Shown one piece after another: positions 1 to 5,457 of a stretch of DNA of 9,803 bases. Below the pieces are notes generated by a model. That model was not told the DNA's origin and searched no databases. It saw only the letters and a program-made list of their open reading frames with translations. The translations under genes were made by a program, and so were the position numbers. The stretch covers positions 1 to 9,803 of the forward strand of contig USLE01000027.1 of assembly GCA_900555465.1 (NCBI GenBank), in the 5' to 3' direction. Position 1 is the stretch's first letter. Every line of letters begins with the position of its first letter. This DNA is from an uncultured Butyricicoccus sp. (GTDB taxonomy: Bacteria; Bacillota; Clostridia; Oscillospirales; Butyricicoccaceae).

Positions 1-665
1 GTGTCGCTGTTTTCCTCGGAAAGTGTGAGCGGCTGCGCCCCATACAGCGCAGCGAGGTCGATCTCAGAGGTGAGCGGTCCCTGCACTTCGATGTGCCGGA
101 TCGGGTCGACGGCAAAGGTGAGGCTGATCTCCTCGTCCTCCTGACCGCCGAAGTACTCGTATTCCTGATAGCTGTACTGGATCTCGGGATGGTCCGGGTC
201 ATAGACGCTCTGCGCGATGTGCGGCGACTGGGGAGCCGCGCCGTCGACCGAGAGCAGGATATCCCCGAACTCGACCTGATCCTCGAGCGCGGCGCCGTCC
301 GTGCGCTGCACGGAGAATATCGCCGCGATGCTCGAGCTGCTCACGATGGCGTCCTCAAGCGTGACCGTGCAGCCGTCCACAGTCTGGCTGGTTTGCAGCG
401 GCAGGGCGATCCCCTCCGGCAGGGTCACGCCGCTGCCGAAGATCGCGTGCCAGCCGCCGGAAAGCTGCATCACCGCTGCCGCGGCAGTCATTGTGAGCAG
501 CACCGCCGCCAGAACGGCGGCCAGAATGCGCTGCGGGCTGCGCAGCGGGATGCGGCGGCTGCGCCGGGCGCGCTGCTCGCGCACCGCGGCGGAGATATCG
601 TACATGGGTGTCTCGATCTGCTCGAGCGCCGCGCGGATGCGCCTTTCATCCGGTGTGAGATTCAT
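1..665 (-). CDS. DUF4179-type membrane anti-sigma factor candidate (C-terminus off window)
   Basis: Partial gene: 221 codons are present and no stop is reached before the window edge. The start is the ATG at 665-663, with GGAGG about 10 bases upstream; it overlaps the 3' end of the sigma factor gene by 20 bases, which suggests translational coupling. Seen: a charged cytoplasmic N-terminus of about 45 residues (with an Arg-rich RARRSRR stretch), one hydrophobic segment at about residues 47-65, then an acidic extracytoplasmic region with a GWHAIFG motif just after the membrane. This layout (short inside part, one membrane pass, outside domain) and its position directly after an ECF sigma gene are typical of anti-sigma factors of the DUF4179 kind in Firmicutes. 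Inferred role: it holds the neighbouring sigma factor at the membrane and releases it on an envelope signal. The family assignment is from memory of the pattern, and the signal is unknown. Confidence 0.7.
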   Translation of the reverse strand, partial: MNLTPDERRIRAALEQIETPMYDISAAVREQRARRSRRIPLRSPQRILAAVLAAVLLTMTAAAAVMQLSGGWHAIFGSGVTLPEGIALPLQTSQTVDGCTVTLEDAIVSSSSIAAIFSVQRTDGAALEDQVEFGDILLSVDGAAPQSPHIAQSVYDPDHPEIQYSYQEYEYFGGQEDEEISLTFAVDPIRHIEVQGPLTSEIDLAALYGAQPLTLSEENSD

Positions 666-1182
666 AGTCCCTGCGCCTCCTTTCCGCCGGCGTGCCTGCG
701 AGGGCCTGGGCCAGCTTTTTCCGCGCGCGTTCATACCGCTTGCGCAGGGTCGCGGCGGGCTTGCCGTAGATGACGGCGAGCGCGTCAAAGCTGCGCTGTT
801 CGATCACGCGGCCGTATACCAGTGCGCGCTGTTCGGCGGACAGGCTCGCCAGCGCGCGCCGCAGGTCCTCGCCGATGTAATCCGGGTCCTCGGCAACGGG
901 CGGCGGCGTGAGCAGCTGGTGCTTGCGGCGGCGCAGCATGTCCACACAGGTGGTATAGGCGAGACGGTACAGCCAGGCGCTCAGACTCGTGCCCGGACGG
1001 AACCGTTTGTGATTGTCATAGGCCTTGATAAAGGTGGTCTGCACGGCATCCTGCGCTTCGTGATAGTCGCACAGGATATGGTGGCAATAGCGCAAAAGCG
1101 GCTGGCCGTACAGCGCGATGGCATCGGCAAGCGCCTGCTCGCAGCCTGCGGCAAAGCGCTCCTCCAATGTATGGGCGTCCAT
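646..1182 (-). CDS. ECF-type RNA polymerase sigma factor (sigma-70 family)
   Basis: A 178-residue protein, the usual size for an ECF sigma factor, with only the two core domains. Region 2 lies at about residues 24-88, including the DAVQTTFIKAY helix and SAWLYRLAYTTCVDMLRRRK, the core-binding and -10 recognition part. Region 4 lies at about residues 105-160 (LRRALASLSAEQRALVY then ATLRKRYERARKKL), which reads the -35 element. The ATG at 1182 is chosen because AGGAAGGGGG sits about 6 bases upstream. A GTG at 1215 would give 189 residues, but it has no ribosome binding site and falls at or before the predicted transcription start. The gene overlaps the downstream membrane protein by 20 bases, the usual sigma/anti-sigma arrangement. 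Its target genes cannot be told from this window; autoregulation is likely from the promoter seen upstream. Confidence 0.9.
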   Translation of the reverse strand: MDAHTLEERFAAGCEQALADAIALYGQPLLRYCHHILCDYHEAQDAVQTTFIKAYDNHKRFRPGTSLSAWLYRLAYTTCVDMLRRRKHQLLTPPPVAEDPDYIGEDLRRALASLSAEQRALVYGRVIEQRSFDALAVIYGKPAATLRKRYERARKKLAQALAGTPAERRRRDYESHTG

Positions 1183-1216
1183 CCTGCCGCCCCCTTCCTG
1201 AAAGAACGTGTTCACT

Positions 1217-1248
1217 CTTTATAACGCAGGGGAGGAGGGTTTTGTGAC
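1217..1248 (-). promoter_or_regulatory. ECF-type promoter of the sigma/anti-sigma operon
   Basis: Read on the minus strand, GTCACA (1248-1243) is followed by 16 bases and then CGTTATA (1226-1220). An AAC/CACA-containing -35 with a CGT -10 at this spacing is the usual form of ECF-dependent promoters, so the sigma factor probably drives its own operon. The predicted start of transcription, near 1210-1214, supports ATG 1182 as the sigma start. This is pattern-based only. Confidence 0.5.
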
Positions 1249-1316
1249 GCCTTCGCGCAAGTTTTATCCGTTTTGTTACCAAGTTTTTTGGGCGGGAGGG
1301 AAATGATGCACAGATA

Positions 1317-1354
1317 TTAATGTTTATCATTAAAAAATAGTTGAAAAATATAAA
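1317..1354 (+). promoter_or_regulatory. AT-rich candidate promoter/operator for the DUF2975-HTH unit
   Basis: In the 210-base divergent gap between the sigma gene (start 1182) and the DUF2975 gene (start 1393), a short AT-rich patch interrupts the GC-rich sequence. It holds an inverted repeat TTAATG (1317-1322) / CATTAA (1328-1333) around a 5-base centre and a TATAAA (1349-1354) that could be a -10. No good -35 is seen at 17 bases. The repeat could be an operator for the HTH protein encoded downstream, but this is a guess. Confidence 0.3.
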
Positions 1355-1392
1355 TTACGGTGATGCAATACAGACAACAAGGAGGGATGGCT

Positions 1393-1987
1393 ATGCCGGA
1401 AGAACAGAAAAATATTCTGCGCGCACGATGCGAGGACATCGGTATGTTCCTGCGTTTTTTGTTCTGGCTCACGGCAGCACTGCTTGCGGTGCGTGCAGTC
1501 TATGGGATATGGCTGGCGTTCCAGCCTGCGGACTGGCTGATCTGGCATTTTTCGCTCAGCGTGGATTGGACCGGGCAGGCAGGGGGCTGTCCGGCTGGCC
1601 AGCATGCTGTCCTTCTGGTGGCATACGCTCATCTGGCTGCCCATACTGGGTATCCTGTGGTACTGCCGCAGGATCTTCCGGGGGATTGACCAAGAGAGGA
1701 CGCCGTTCCTGCCGGAAAATACCCGCGCTGTGCGCAGCATCGGTGTGCTGGTGATGCTGATGAGCATTTTACGCGGCGACGCGCTGCGGGGGCTGTACCG
1801 GTCGTGCGGCTTTGCTGTCACGCAGCAGGAAACGCTGGTGCGCGACGGCGTGCAGCTGGTTGCTGGAAGAGGAGATGGCTCTCTGGTCAATATGACGTAT
1901 ATCCTGCTGGGCGCGGTGATTATCTGCCTGTCTTATGTGTTCGCCTATGGCGCGCATTTGCAGCAGGAATCTGACGAAACGCTGTGA
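1393..1987 (+). pseudogene. DUF2975 membrane protein, broken by a +1 frameshift
   Basis: Two reading frames together encode one protein. The first runs from ATG 1393 (GGAGG at 1381-1385, 7 bases upstream) and, unshifted, ends at 1689. The second carries the rest to the TGA at 1985-1987. The span is 595 bases, one base more than a multiple of three, and removing one G from the five-G run at 1582-1586 joins the frames into about 197 residues. The joined product has four hydrophobic segments: FLRFLFWLTAALL, FWWHTLIWLPILGIL, a third around SIGVLVMLMSIL, and YILLGAVIICLSYVF. It ends in a YGAHLQQESDETL-like tail, as in DUF2975 (YoaS-like) proteins. The following gene, 12 bases on, is a YozG-like HTH regulator, the usual partner of DUF2975. 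The function of DUF2975 is not known. A sequencing error in the G run, or a real recent inactivation, would both explain this; frameshifting during translation is less likely. Confidence 0.75.
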
Positions 1988-1999
1988 GGTGGGTTGGAT

Positions 2000-2218
2000 A
2001 TGGCGATCATACTGCGGCTGGATCGTGTCATGGCGGACCGTAAGATATCCTTAAATGAGCTGGCCGAGCGGGTGGGCATCTCGAATGTGAACCTGTCACG
2101 CATCAAGACCGGAAAAATCAGTGCGATCCGGTTTTCCACGCTAAACGCGATCTGCGAGGTACTGGAGTGTCAGCCGGGGGATATTCTGGAGTACCGGCCG
2201 GATGAAAACGGAGAATAG
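2000..2218 (+). CDS. Small YozG-like (Xre/Cro-family) HTH transcriptional regulator
   Basis: A 72-residue protein that is almost entirely one helix-turn-helix domain: residues 1-20 form the first helices, LNELAERVGISNVNLSRIKTG (about 19-39) is the HTH with its recognition helix, and the end, CEVLECQPGDILEYRPDE, is the tail typical of YozG-like regulators. ATG 2000 is preferred to the TTG at 1994 because GAGGTGGG (1985-1992) is at the right distance for it. It begins 12 bases after the DUF2975 stop, so the two are probably co-transcribed. DUF2975 and YozG-type genes occur as pairs across Firmicutes, and the membrane protein is thought to modulate the regulator, although the signal is not known. 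The gene is intact although its partner is frameshifted. It is followed directly by a strong terminator. Confidence 0.9.
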   Translation: MAIILRLDRVMADRKISLNELAERVGISNVNLSRIKTGKISAIRFSTLNAICEVLECQPGDILEYRPDENGE

Positions 2219-2223
2219 GAACG

Positions 2224-2259
2224 AAAAAGGCTTTGGAGCGCAGCTCCAAAGCCTTTTTT
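2224..2259. terminator. Bidirectional intrinsic terminator between HTH gene and ispF
   Basis: A perfect 16-base inverted repeat, AAAAAGGCTTTGGAGC (2224-2239) and GCTCCAAAGCCTTTTT (2243-2258), with a GCA loop. The T run follows the stem on the plus strand (2254-2259), and the A run at 2224-2228 gives a T run on the minus strand. It closes the HTH gene (stop 2218) and the convergent ispF gene (stop 2271). Confidence 0.92.
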
Positions 2260-2270
2260 GATACAGTTGT

Positions 2271-2744
2271 TCAGATTTCTTCGAGCAGGCAGACGCAGTG
2301 CGCCGCAATGCCCTGTTTCTGGCCGGTAAAGCCCAGCCCCTCCTCGGTCGTGGCCTTGACCGAAACGCGGGAAACCTCGCAGCCGATGGCCGCGGCGAGG
2401 TTTTCGCGCATTTGTATAATATGGGGCGCGAGCTTGGGCGCCTGCGCGAGCACGGTCGCGTCCAGATTGCCGAGCCGGTAGCCCTGCTCGCGCACGAGCG
2501 CCGCCACATGGCGCAGCATCGCGATGCTGTCCGCGCCCGCATAGCGCGGGTCGGTGTCCGGGAAGTGCTTGCCGATGTCGCCCAGCGCGAGCGCGCCGAG
2601 CAGCGCATCCATGACCGCGTGGGTGAGCACATCCGCGTCCGAGTGGCCGTCCAGCCCGGTCTCGTGCGGGATATCCACCCCGCCGATGATGCACCTGCGG
2701 CCGGGGGTCAGGCGGTGCACGTCGTAGCCGTGTCCGATGCGCAT
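2271..2744 (-). CDS. ispF: 2-C-methyl-D-erythritol 2,4-cyclodiphosphate synthase
   Basis: Cytoplasmic enzyme of the MEP (non-mevalonate) isoprenoid pathway. It converts 4-diphosphocytidyl-2-C-methyl-D-erythritol 2-phosphate to the 2,4-cyclodiphosphate with release of CMP, and normally works as a homotrimer. The protein is 157 residues, the standard length. The metal ligands of the family are visible: Asp8 and His10 in GYDVHRL and His42 in [29 protein letters not shown] (56-66), QAPKL (101-105) and the C-terminal [14 protein letters not shown] (128-141, with Thr133 and Glu135) are also present. ATG 2744 lies one base after the ispD stop, so the two are translated from one message and coupled. 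In many bacteria the two activities are fused in one IspDF protein; here they are separate genes. Confidence 0.97.
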   Translation of the reverse strand: MRIGHGYDVHRLTPGRRCIIGGVDIPHETGLDGHSDADVLTHAVMDALLGALALGDIGKHFPDTDPRYAGADSIAMLRHVAALVREQGYRLGNLDATVLAQAPKLAPHIIQMRENLAAAIGCEVSRVSVKATTEEGLGFTGQKQGIAAHCVCLLEEI

Positions 2745-2745
2745 G

Positions 2746-3462
2746 TCAGTCCTCCTCCCTGTGCAAAAACGCCTCTGCGACCAGAATGTCCTCGGGCGTG
2801 GTGATCTTGATGTTTTCGTAGCTGCCGTGCGTGGCGCGCACAGCTTGTCCCATTGCCTCGACCGCGGCGCAGTCGTCCGTAAACGTGCGGTTTTCGCGGG
2901 CGGCGGTTTCGAGTGCGCGGGTGAGCAGGGCGCGGTCGAACACCTGCGGCGTTTGCACTGCGGCGAGCGTGTCGCGCGGCACATCCGCGGCGATGTTGCC
3001 GTTCTGGATGCGCTTGATGCTGTCCTTGACCGGGACGACCGGCGCGGCAGCGCCGTATTCCGCGGCAGCATACACCGCTTCCGTGATGACCGCCTCGGAT
3101 ACCAGCGGGCGCGCGCCGTCATGCACTGCGACGAGCCCCGTGTCCTCGGGCGCGGCGGTGATGCCGGCGAGCACCGAGGCGGTGCGGCTGTCCCCGCCGC
3201 GCGTGACCGTGCGCAGCTTGGAGATGCCGAACGCGCGCGCAAGATCGCTGTAGGGCAGAATGTCCTGTTCGCGGCAGACCAGCACGATATCGCGGATCGC
3301 CGCGCATTTTTCAAACGCGGACAGCGTGTGCGCCAGCACAGGCGCGTCGTCCAGCGGCAGCAGCAGCTTGTTCTCGCCGCCCATGCGCCGCGACGAGCCC
3401 GCCGCGACGATCACCGCGCACACCGCAGGCAGCGCGGGTTTCTTTTTTCGTTTTCCCAGCAT
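2746..3462 (-). CDS. ispD: 2-C-methyl-D-erythritol 4-phosphate cytidylyltransferase
   Basis: Third enzyme of the MEP pathway: it joins CTP and 2-C-methyl-D-erythritol 4-phosphate to form 4-diphosphocytidyl-methylerythritol and pyrophosphate. The protein is 238 residues, normal for IspD. Seen: the nucleotide-binding N-terminal motif [18 protein letters not shown] (20-37, with the conserved Arg and Lys32), the VHDGARPLV motif (113-121, Asp116 being the metal/substrate site), the VPVKDSIK strand (143-150) and the VQTPQVF motif (169-175). AAAGGAG lies 8 bases before ATG 3462. The lysine-rich start (KRKKK) is unusual but short. It is followed by ispF after one base, so this is an ispDF operon. A terminator-like hairpin lies between carD and this gene, and no clear promoter is seen in the 51-base gap, so expression may depend partly on read-through. 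Confidence 0.97.
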   Translation of the reverse strand: MLGKRKKKPALPAVCAVIVAAGSSRRMGGENKLLLPLDDAPVLAHTLSAFEKCAAIRDIVLVCREQDILPYSDLARAFGISKLRTVTRGGDSRTASVLAGITAAPEDTGLVAVHDGARPLVSEAVITEAVYAAAEYGAAAPVVPVKDSIKRIQNGNIAADVPRDTLAAVQTPQVFDRALLTRALETAARENRTFTDDCAAVEAMGQAVRATHGSYENIKITTPEDILVAEAFLHREED

Positions 3463-3482
3463 GATGATGATCTCCTTTAAAG

Positions 3483-3510
3483 AAAGGCTTTGCGTTCTGC
3501 AAAGCCTTTT
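3483..3510 (-). terminator. Intrinsic terminator after carD
   Basis: Inverted repeat AAAGGCTTTGC (3483-3493) and GCAAAGCCTTT (3499-3509) around a 5-base loop, 4 bases beyond the carD stop. On the minus strand the stem is followed by a TTTCTTT tract. It lies immediately upstream of the ispD ribosome binding site, so it could also act as a leaky or regulated stop between carD and ispDF. Confidence 0.7.
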
Positions 3511-3513
3511 GGT

Positions 3514-3993
3514 TCAGCGGCATAATTTTTGTTCGATGATCTCTGCGATTGCCTGCGGCGTCTGCCCCAGCGCGAACGCCAGCTCGGACTCGAGGATGTG
3601 CCGCGCGGAGGCGAGCATTTTCTTCTCCCCGGTGGACAGGCCGCGCTCGTGCTCGCGCGCAGAGAGATCCTTGATCACCTGCGCGACCTCGAGCAGGTTG
3701 CCCGAGCGGATGTGCAGCATGTTTTCGCGGTAGCGTTGGTTCCAGCCCTTGCTTTCGCCGCGTGTGACGCTGTCGAGCTGTCGTAGGAGGGCGGACGCCT
3801 GTTCGCGCGAGCAAACCGGACGCACGCCGAGCTTGTCGCACGCATCGGTCGGGATGAAAATCTGGGTATCGTCCAGCGCGAGCTTGAGGGCATAATACTG
3901 CGCGGGCGCGCCGTCGATGGTGCGCTCGACAATATCCTCGATCACGCCTGCGCCGTGCAGGGGATGAACGACCTTGTCGCCGATCTGAAACAT
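3514..3993 (-). CDS. CarD-family transcriptional regulator
   Basis: A 159-residue protein of the CarD/CdnL family, RNA polymerase-binding proteins that stabilise open promoter complexes. The N-terminal part, about residues 1-60 (FQIGDKVVHPLHGAGVIEDI at 2-21, then FIPTD), is the Tudor-like RNAP-interaction domain seen in CarD and in TRCF. The C-terminal helical part (about 70-159: a GWNQRYRENM stretch, VIKDLSARE, GLSTGEKKMLASA, LESELAFALG) is the DNA-binding domain. ATG 3993 is chosen because GGAGGG is 5 bases upstream; longer reading to 4059 has no ribosome binding site and overlaps the M50 gene. Length and domain order are normal for clostridial CarD proteins. Likely function: a general modulator of initiation, possibly of rRNA or growth-phase genes, but its targets here are unknown. 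Confidence 0.95.
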   Translation of the reverse strand: MFQIGDKVVHPLHGAGVIEDIVERTIDGAPAQYYALKLALDDTQIFIPTDACDKLGVRPVCSREQASALLRQLDSVTRGESKGWNQRYRENMLHIRSGNLLEVAQVIKDLSAREHERGLSTGEKKMLASARHILESELAFALGQTPQAIAEIIEQKLCR

Positions 3994-4030
3994 AGTCCCT
4001 CCGTTCCAGCGAGCTTGTGTTTGTACCTTT

Positions 4031-4059
4031 ATCTTACACCATAGCGGTTGCTTTGGCAA
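4031..4059 (-). promoter_or_regulatory. Sigma-A-type promoter for carD
   Basis: On the minus strand TTGCCA (4059-4054), a 17-base spacer and TAAGAT (4036-4031) form a reasonable vegetative promoter. The -10 covers the stop codon of the M50 gene. The predicted transcription start, near 4024, leaves a leader of about 30 bases before carD ATG 3993. It suggests that carD does not depend on the sporulation-type unit upstream. Confidence 0.55.
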
Positions 4060-4594
4060 GGTTTTTCACGGTTTGCGTGCTGCTGAGCGCGCCGGTGAGC
4101 AGAAGCCACATGCCGCCGCCCAGCTGCCACAGGCGCATGCCCGCCGCGAGCAGGCAGAACATGGTCAGCAGCGAAATGCCCTGCCGCACAGCGGCAAACC
4201 GCCCTTCCGCGAGATGGGAAAGCGCCATCCCGCCGTCGAGCGGCGGCATGGGCAGCAGGTTGAATGCGCCGAGCAGCACGCTCGCGCCGGCGAGCCGGTA
4301 GGCGCCGAGCGCATTTGCCGCTGCGGTCAGCGCAAAGCTGGCCGCGGGCCCGGCGAGGCAGACCGCTGCCCGCGCGCACCGGCCCTCGGGCAGCGCGCAG
4401 CGCAGCACTGCGCCGCAGCAGGTGAGCGTCAGCCGGTGCAGCCGTCCGCCGGACAGGTGCAGCACGAGCAGGTGCCCGGCTTCGTGCACGGCGGCGGCCA
4501 GCAGGAACAGCGGCAGCACATTGGTCTCGTCCGCGCACCAGAGCGCGGCGAGCAGGACGGCGAAGCCGTCCCGCACTTGGATCCGTCCGCGCAC
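4034..4594 (-). CDS. M50-family intramembrane metalloprotease, SpoIVFB-like
   Basis: A 186-residue polytopic membrane protein with the zinc motif HEAGH at His37-Glu38-His41 and the third ligand motif NLLPMPPLDGG at residues 112-122 (Asp120). Both are in hydrophobic segments, as in site-2 proteases. Known family role: SpoIVFB cuts pro-sigma-K inside the membrane of the developing spore. The gene starts with GTG directly after the TAA of the M23 gene (4595-4597), with no clear ribosome binding site of its own, so translation is probably coupled. It is short: SpoIVFB of Bacillus subtilis is, as I recall, about 290 residues, with a C-terminal CBS-like domain that is absent here. A housekeeping site-2 protease is the alternative, but pairing with an M23 protein favours SpoIVFB. 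Confidence 0.85.
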   Translation of the reverse strand: MRGRIQVRDGFAVLLAALWCADETNVLPLFLLAAAVHEAGHLLVLHLSGGRLHRLTLTCCGAVLRCALPEGRCARAAVCLAGPAASFALTAAANALGAYRLAGASVLLGAFNLLPMPPLDGGMALSHLAEGRFAAVRQGISLLTMFCLLAAGMRLWQLGGGMWLLLTGALSSTQTVKNLAKATAMV

Positions 4595-5329
4595 TTACAG
4601 CCCGGTCAGGTAGTCCGACGGGTCGAGCGCCGCGCCGTCCTTCCAGATCTCGAGATGCAGGTGCGGGCCGGTCGCGTTGCCGGTCTGGCCGACGCGCGCG
4701 ATCTCCTCCCCGCATTTGACCTCGTCGCCGACCGCGGTGGAAATGCTGCTGCAATGCGCATACAGGGTGGAAAAGCCGTCATCGTGGTCGACGATCAGGT
4801 AATTGCCGTAATCCGATTCGCCGATCTCGCGCACCGTGCCGTCCGCGAATGCGCTGATCACAACGCCCTCGTCCGCCGCAATGTCCAGCCCGTAGTGGAA
4901 GCCGGGCTGTCCGGTCGTCGGGCTGAGGCGGCTGCCGAAATCCGAGGTCAGCGTGCCCTCGGTAGGCAGGACATGCTCAAAATCCATCGGGTACACGGTT
5001 TCGTCGACCGTGTCGGGGAACAGCGTCTTTTCCCGGCCGAGGATGTCGTCCGCGCCGCCCGAGGATGCGGCATAGCTGCTTTCCGCATCGCCCGCTGCCG
5101 GCTGCGCGCCGAACACCTCGCTCGTATCCTCTTGTCCGCCGAATACCGCGAGCACCTTGTCCACGCCGGGCACGCCCGCGATCACCTCGGCCGCTTTGTC
5201 CCGCGCGGCGGTGACCAGCGGGGTGTCGGCGTATTTGATGATCCCCGCTGCCAGAACGAGCACCACCACGAGCAGCAGCCCTTTTCCGCTGCCGCTCGGC
5301 CGTCTGCGCGCCGGCCTTCTTCCTGTCAT
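4595..5329 (-). CDS. M23-family (LytM-domain) membrane protein, SpoIVFA-like
   Basis: A 244-residue protein. A basic N-terminus (RRPARRR) is followed by one membrane anchor (about 18-31), a low-complexity linker rich in Ala, Ser and acidic residues (about 66-100), and a C-terminal M23 peptidase domain (about 125-240). The family's metal and catalytic residues are present: GFHYGLDI (His145, Asp149), YAHC (His192) and GPHLHLEI (His223, His225). The domain may therefore be an active peptidoglycan endopeptidase rather than a degenerate binding domain. ATG 5329 has AAAGGAGG at a good distance; a GTG at 5350 has none. The following gene, an M50 protease, starts at the very next base. SpoIVFA, which also carries an M23-type domain, pairs with SpoIVFB in the same order and anchors and inhibits it. 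The sporulation role is inferred from this context; a cell-wall hydrolase is the alternative. Confidence 0.85.
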   Translation of the reverse strand: MTGRRPARRRPSGSGKGLLLVVVLVLAAGIIKYADTPLVTAARDKAAEVIAGVPGVDKVLAVFGGQEDTSEVFGAQPAAGDAESSYAASSGGADDILGREKTLFPDTVDETVYPMDFEHVLPTEGTLTSDFGSRLSPTTGQPGFHYGLDIAADEGVVISAFADGTVREIGESDYGNYLIVDHDDGFSTLYAHCSSISTAVGDEVKCGEEIARVGQTGNATGPHLHLEIWKDGAALDPSDYLTGL

Positions 5330-5357
5330 GTCCGCCGCCTCCTTTCGCACCTGATAA

Positions 5358-5385
5358 ATCCTATGCAGAGCGGGACAGGGATATG
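5358..5385 (-). promoter_or_regulatory. Weak sigma-E-like promoter upstream of the M23/M50 pair
   Basis: On the minus strand CATATCC (5385-5379), 13 bases and CATAGGAT (5365-5358) resemble the sporulation sigma-E pattern (ATA-containing -35, CATA-rich -10, spacer about 14). The -10 matches 6 of 8 positions of the consensus as I recall it, and the -35 only partly. The predicted start lies near 5351, consistent with ATG 5329. Confidence 0.3.
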
Positions 5386-5396
5386 AGGGGAAACAG

Positions 5397-5423
5397 AAAA
5401 CCGGTCATGCTTTGTCCGGTTTT
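5397..5423 (+). promoter_or_regulatory. Dyad operator candidate upstream of the WYL regulator
   Basis: A near-perfect inverted repeat with 11-base arms, AAAACCGGTCA (5397-5407) and TGTCCGGTTTT (5413-5423), around a 5-base centre, with one mismatched pair. It covers the place where the -35 of the WYL gene promoter would be and ends just before its extended -10. This is the usual position for an autoregulatory operator. A terminator for the minus strand is unlikely because no gene ends here. Confidence 0.55.
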
Positions 5424-5425
5424 TG

Positions 5426-5434
5426 TGCTATACT
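5426..5434 (+). promoter_or_regulatory. Extended -10 promoter of the WYL regulator
   Basis: TGCTATACT, a TG-extended -10 with TATACT at 5429-5434, without a good -35 at 16-18 bases. The predicted start, about 5441, leaves a leader of some 17 bases before ATG 5458. The dyad at 5397-5423 sits directly upstream. Confidence 0.6.
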
Positions 5435-5457
5435 GGAGAAAAAGGGGGGAAAGGTCC

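Noticed and set aside
301..1224. Plus-strand frame of 307 codons across the sigma/anti-sigma region
   Set aside because: Antisense to the sigma factor, which has clear region 2 and region 4 motifs, and to its membrane partner.
1330..1890. Minus-strand frame of 186 codons opposite the DUF2975 gene
   Set aside because: No recognisable domain; the plus strand gives a coherent four-helix protein and the following HTH gene is co-oriented.
2271..3314. Long minus-strand frame that would extend ispF upstream to about 347 residues, like an IspDF fusion
   Set aside because: The upstream part is an out-of-frame reading of ispD with no similarity to it. IspD is intact in its own frame and IspF starts naturally at 2744.
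2737..3480. Plus-strand frame of 247 codons
   Set aside because: Antisense to ispD with biased composition and no domain.
4073..5386. A 437-codon open frame on the plus strand
   Set aside because: It lies antisense to the well-supported M50 and M23 genes and is Arg/Ala/Gly-rich with no recognisable domain; GC-rich DNA has few stops in the opposite frames.
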